Positions 62,136-64,000 of a DNA stretch of 64,000 bases are shown here, piece by piece. The position numbers and the translations under genes were made by a program. Each line of letters starts with the position of its first letter. Position 1 is the first letter of the stretch. Origin of the DNA: Knoellia sp. S7-12. Lineage in GTDB: Bacteria > Actinomycetota > Actinomycetes > Actinomycetales > Dermatophilaceae. The stretch spans positions 1,240,001 through 1,304,000 of the forward strand of contig NZ_CP155449.1 in assembly GCF_040518285.1 (NCBI RefSeq). Reading direction: 5' to 3'. The notes under the pieces are model-generated. The model saw only the letters and a list, made by a program, of their open reading frames with translations, had not been told where the DNA came from and did not search any database.

Positions 62136-62978
62136 ATGTGCGGGCGCTACGCGGCAACGGCCAACCCTGACGAGTTGACTCTTGAGTTCGAGGTCGACGA
62201 CGACCGCTTGACCGAGCCCACTCGCAGTGTCCTCGTCAACCCTCAGTCGCCTCCACCGGGCAGCCCTGACCACAACATGGCCCCGACCAAGCAAGCACCG
62301 GTCATCCTCACCCGATCTCCACGAGGCGACGCCGACGGGGCGCCGGCGCGCCAGCTCCGACTGCTCACCTGGGGGCTCGTCCCGAGCTGGTCCAAGGACC
62401 CGAAGTCCGGTGTGCGGATGATCAATGCTCGCGCCGAGTCGGTGCTGGTGAAGCCGGCCTACGCCAAGGCCGCAGCACGGCGGCGGTGTCTCGTCCCGGC
62501 GCGGGGTTGGTACGAGTGGCAGGTCTCGCCGACCGCCACCGATGCCAAGGGCAAGGCGCTCAAGCAGCCGTTCTTCACCTCGCGTGACAACGGTGCAAGT
62601 TGCGCGTTCGCCGGGCTCTACGAGTTCTGGCGCGATCCTGCCGTGGCCGGCAACGACGATCCCGCCGCATGGCTCACGACGTTCACGATCATCACGACCG
62701 AGGCCGAGCCGGGGCTTGACCGCATCCACGACCGCCAGCCCCTTGTCCTCGACCAGGACGACTGGCAGGCGTGGCTCGACCCCGAGCTCACCGACGTCGG
62801 CCACGTGGCCGCGCTGCTGCGGCCACGCGAGCCGGGACGCTTCACGGCATACCCCGTCTCTCGGGCCGTGAGCAGCAACCGGTCGAACGGGCCCCAGCTG
62901 CTTGACCCGCTCCCAGCATCCGAGCTCCACGGTGTCGTCGACCCCATGACCGGCGAAATCATCGGATCCCCGTTATGA
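62136..62978 (+). CDS. SRAP/HMCES family abasic-site shielding protein
   Basis: A 280-residue SOS-response-associated peptidase domain protein. The mature N-terminus begins with catalytic Cys2 (MCGRYAAT); the conserved Asn of NARAES, Glu of YEW in GWYEWQ and His of LDRIHDRQPLVL complete the site. The protein crosslinks to abasic sites in single-stranded DNA. It lies beside aroA/rsgA as Rv3226c does. Stop overlaps the next ATG. Confidence 0.92.
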   Translation: MCGRYAATANPDELTLEFEVDDDRLTEPTRSVLVNPQSPPPGSPDHNMAPTKQAPVILTRSPRGDADGAPARQLRLLTWGLVPSWSKDPKSGVRMINARAESVLVKPAYAKAAARRRCLVPARGWYEWQVSPTATDAKGKALKQPFFTSRDNGASCAFAGLYEFWRDPAVAGNDDPAAWLTTFTIITTEAEPGLDRIHDRQPLVLDQDDWQAWLDPELTDVGHVAALLRPREPGRFTAYPVSRAVSSNRSNGPQLLDPLPASELHGVVDPMTGEIIGSPL

Positions 62979-63607
62979 CCACGCGGCGGCTCGTCGAGGT
63001 CGACACTCCTCTGGGACCGGCGCACGCCCACGTGATGCGGCCGCCGCGCGCTCGCGGCACCGTGATCCTCACGCACGGCGCGAGTGGCCGCCTCGGCGGC
63101 GTCGACCTCACTGCTGTGCGCGATGGCCTCGTCGAGAGTGGCTGGGCAGTGGCCTTCGTGCAGCAGGCGTGGGGCGTTGCCGGACGGCGTATGCCGCCGC
63201 GTCCCGTCCCGCAGGACGAGGCCTGGCTCCCCGTGGTGCTGGCGTTGCGCAGCGGTCGTGGGCGGCTGCCCGGACCCTTGGTCCTGTCGGGCAAGAGCAA
63301 CGGTGCCCGCGTCAGCTGCCGCACGGCCGCCGAGCTCGGGGCAGACGCCGTGCTCTGTCTGTCGTTCCCGTTGCATCCGCCGGGCAAACCAGAGGTGTCG
63401 CGCGCCGACGAGCTGCGACTTCCCGTGGCCGCAGGTATCCCTCTCCACGTCATCCAAGGGGAGCGGGACCCGTTCGGAACCCCGGGTGAGGTGCGAGCAG
63501 AACTCGCGGACCCGGCATACGTCACCGCCGTCAAGGGTGAGCACACGATCAAGGTGACCGTTCCGCTCGTCGAGGCGGCGCGCGCCTTCCTCGAGACGGT
63601 CAGCTAG
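62975..63607 (+). CDS. Alpha/beta hydrolase (KANL3/Tex30-like)
   Basis: A 210-residue alpha/beta hydrolase. The nucleophile elbow is GKSNGA (Ser at about 110), Asp in GERDPFG and His in KGEHTIKV. THGASGR is the oxyanion region. The compact form and GKSNG elbow fit the Tex30/KANL3-like group. Substrate unknown. ATG 62975 overlaps the SRAP stop (ATGA). Confidence 0.85.
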   Translation: MTTRRLVEVDTPLGPAHAHVMRPPRARGTVILTHGASGRLGGVDLTAVRDGLVESGWAVAFVQQAWGVAGRRMPPRPVPQDEAWLPVVLALRSGRGRLPGPLVLSGKSNGARVSCRTAAELGADAVLCLSFPLHPPGKPEVSRADELRLPVAAGIPLHVIQGERDPFGTPGEVRAELADPAYVTAVKGEHTIKVTVPLVEAARAFLETVS

Positions 63608-63640
63608 GTGTACTGACCCGGCAGGTTAGCTAGGGGAGGC

Positions 63641-64000
63641 TCAGAGCGCGCCGCCCGCGGCTTCGGGGGCGGAGTTGTCCGTGGGCTCGGCCTGGGGCTC
63701 GCGGGCCAGGTGCTCCTCGATCTGGAACCAGTCCGCACCTGCGCGCTCGGTGATCGTGAGCAGGGTGTTCATCGATGAGACCTCCTCGACCTGCTCCTTG
63801 AGGAACCACAGCATGAACTGCTCACTGAGGACATCACCCTCGGCGCGGGCGGCGCGGAAGAGCGCCTCGCACTGCTCGGTGACGGCCTTCTCTTGCTGGA
63901 GCGCGAGAGCGATGGGCTCAGCCGGCCGCTCGAAGGCGTTGCGCACCGCGTCGACGCCGGGGATCTCGACTTCCCAGTCACGGTCCAGCATGTAGCGCAC
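63641..64000 (-). CDS. Ferritin, C-terminal part
   Basis: Truncated by the window edge: 119 residues of the C-terminal half of a 24-mer ferritin. FMLWFLKEQVEEVSSMNTLL carries a helix-D iron-site Glu; the end is Glu/Ala-rich. The start codon is beyond 64000. Stores iron as ferric mineral. Confidence 0.88.
   Translation of the reverse strand: MRYMLDRDWEVEIPGVDAVRNAFERPAEPIALALQQEKAVTEQCEALFRAARAEGDVLSEQFMLWFLKEQVEEVSSMNTLLTITERAGADWFQIEEHLAREPQAEPTDNSAPEAAGGAL

Noticed and set aside
1..64000. CRISPR array, prophage, IS element or plasmid origin
   Set aside because: No spaced direct repeats, transposase, integrase or phage genes were found.

Overview
The window is about 70% GC, gene-dense and mobile-element-free. 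Mrx1-type mycoredoxin, WhiB7, AdnAB, DUF3107, UPF0182, PPA1309 and DUF5679 proteins, together with many leaderless -10 elements (TANNNT 6-7 nt before the start codon), mark it as an actinobacterial chromosome, most likely Micrococcales and possibly Intrasporangiaceae-like. No IS, prophage, CRISPR array or rRNA was seen.

Layout. 1-9.5 kb: RIO-type kinase, acyl-CoA dehydrogenase, two paralogous small membrane proteins, a YflT-like protein, PIG-L deacetylase, aminopeptidase P, DUF2332, an exported beta-lactamase-fold hydrolase and a MaoC hydratase. 9.6-14.9 kb: an ECF sigma factor with a membrane partner, a PHP phosphoesterase coupled to purU, a RecB-like nuclease and two VOC proteins. 15-47.6 kb: a block whose gene content and order resemble the M. 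tuberculosis Rv3193c-Rv3213c neighbourhood: ParA ATPase, DEAD-box helicase, MiaE-like protein, DUF3107, TetR, MoeZ, AdnA, AdnB, NudC, mycoredoxin, UvrD2, WhiB7, AarF-like kinase, zincin-like protein, MoaE, PDZ/Lon protease and UPF0182. Into this are set an alcohol dehydrogenase and a cysteine dioxygenase-rhodanese pair. 47.6-59 kb: initiator tRNA, type II NADH dehydrogenase, a two-gene M16 peptidase operon, HisN-like phosphatase and a complete oligopeptide ABC importer. 59-64 kb: rsgA-aroA-DoxX operon, SRAP protein, alpha/beta hydrolase and a truncated ferritin.

Functionally the core is genome maintenance (AdnAB, UvrD2, HhH-GPD glycosylase, RecB-like nuclease, SRAP), redox and sulfur handling (mycoredoxin, NudC, cysteine dioxygenase, rhodanese, MoeZ, MoaE) and antibiotic-stress control (WhiB7). 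Many genes are translationally coupled by ATGA or GTGA overlaps.

The most interesting signals are regulatory or genome-scale. A tiny cysteine-rich leader reading frame lies before the cysteine dioxygenase operon. WhiB7 has an upstream reading frame followed by an intrinsic terminator. The short word GGCATAC/GTATGCC is scattered about every 1.4 kb on both strands, forces rare codons inside genes, and is sometimes paired into terminator hairpins, as DNA-uptake or other genome-signature words are.
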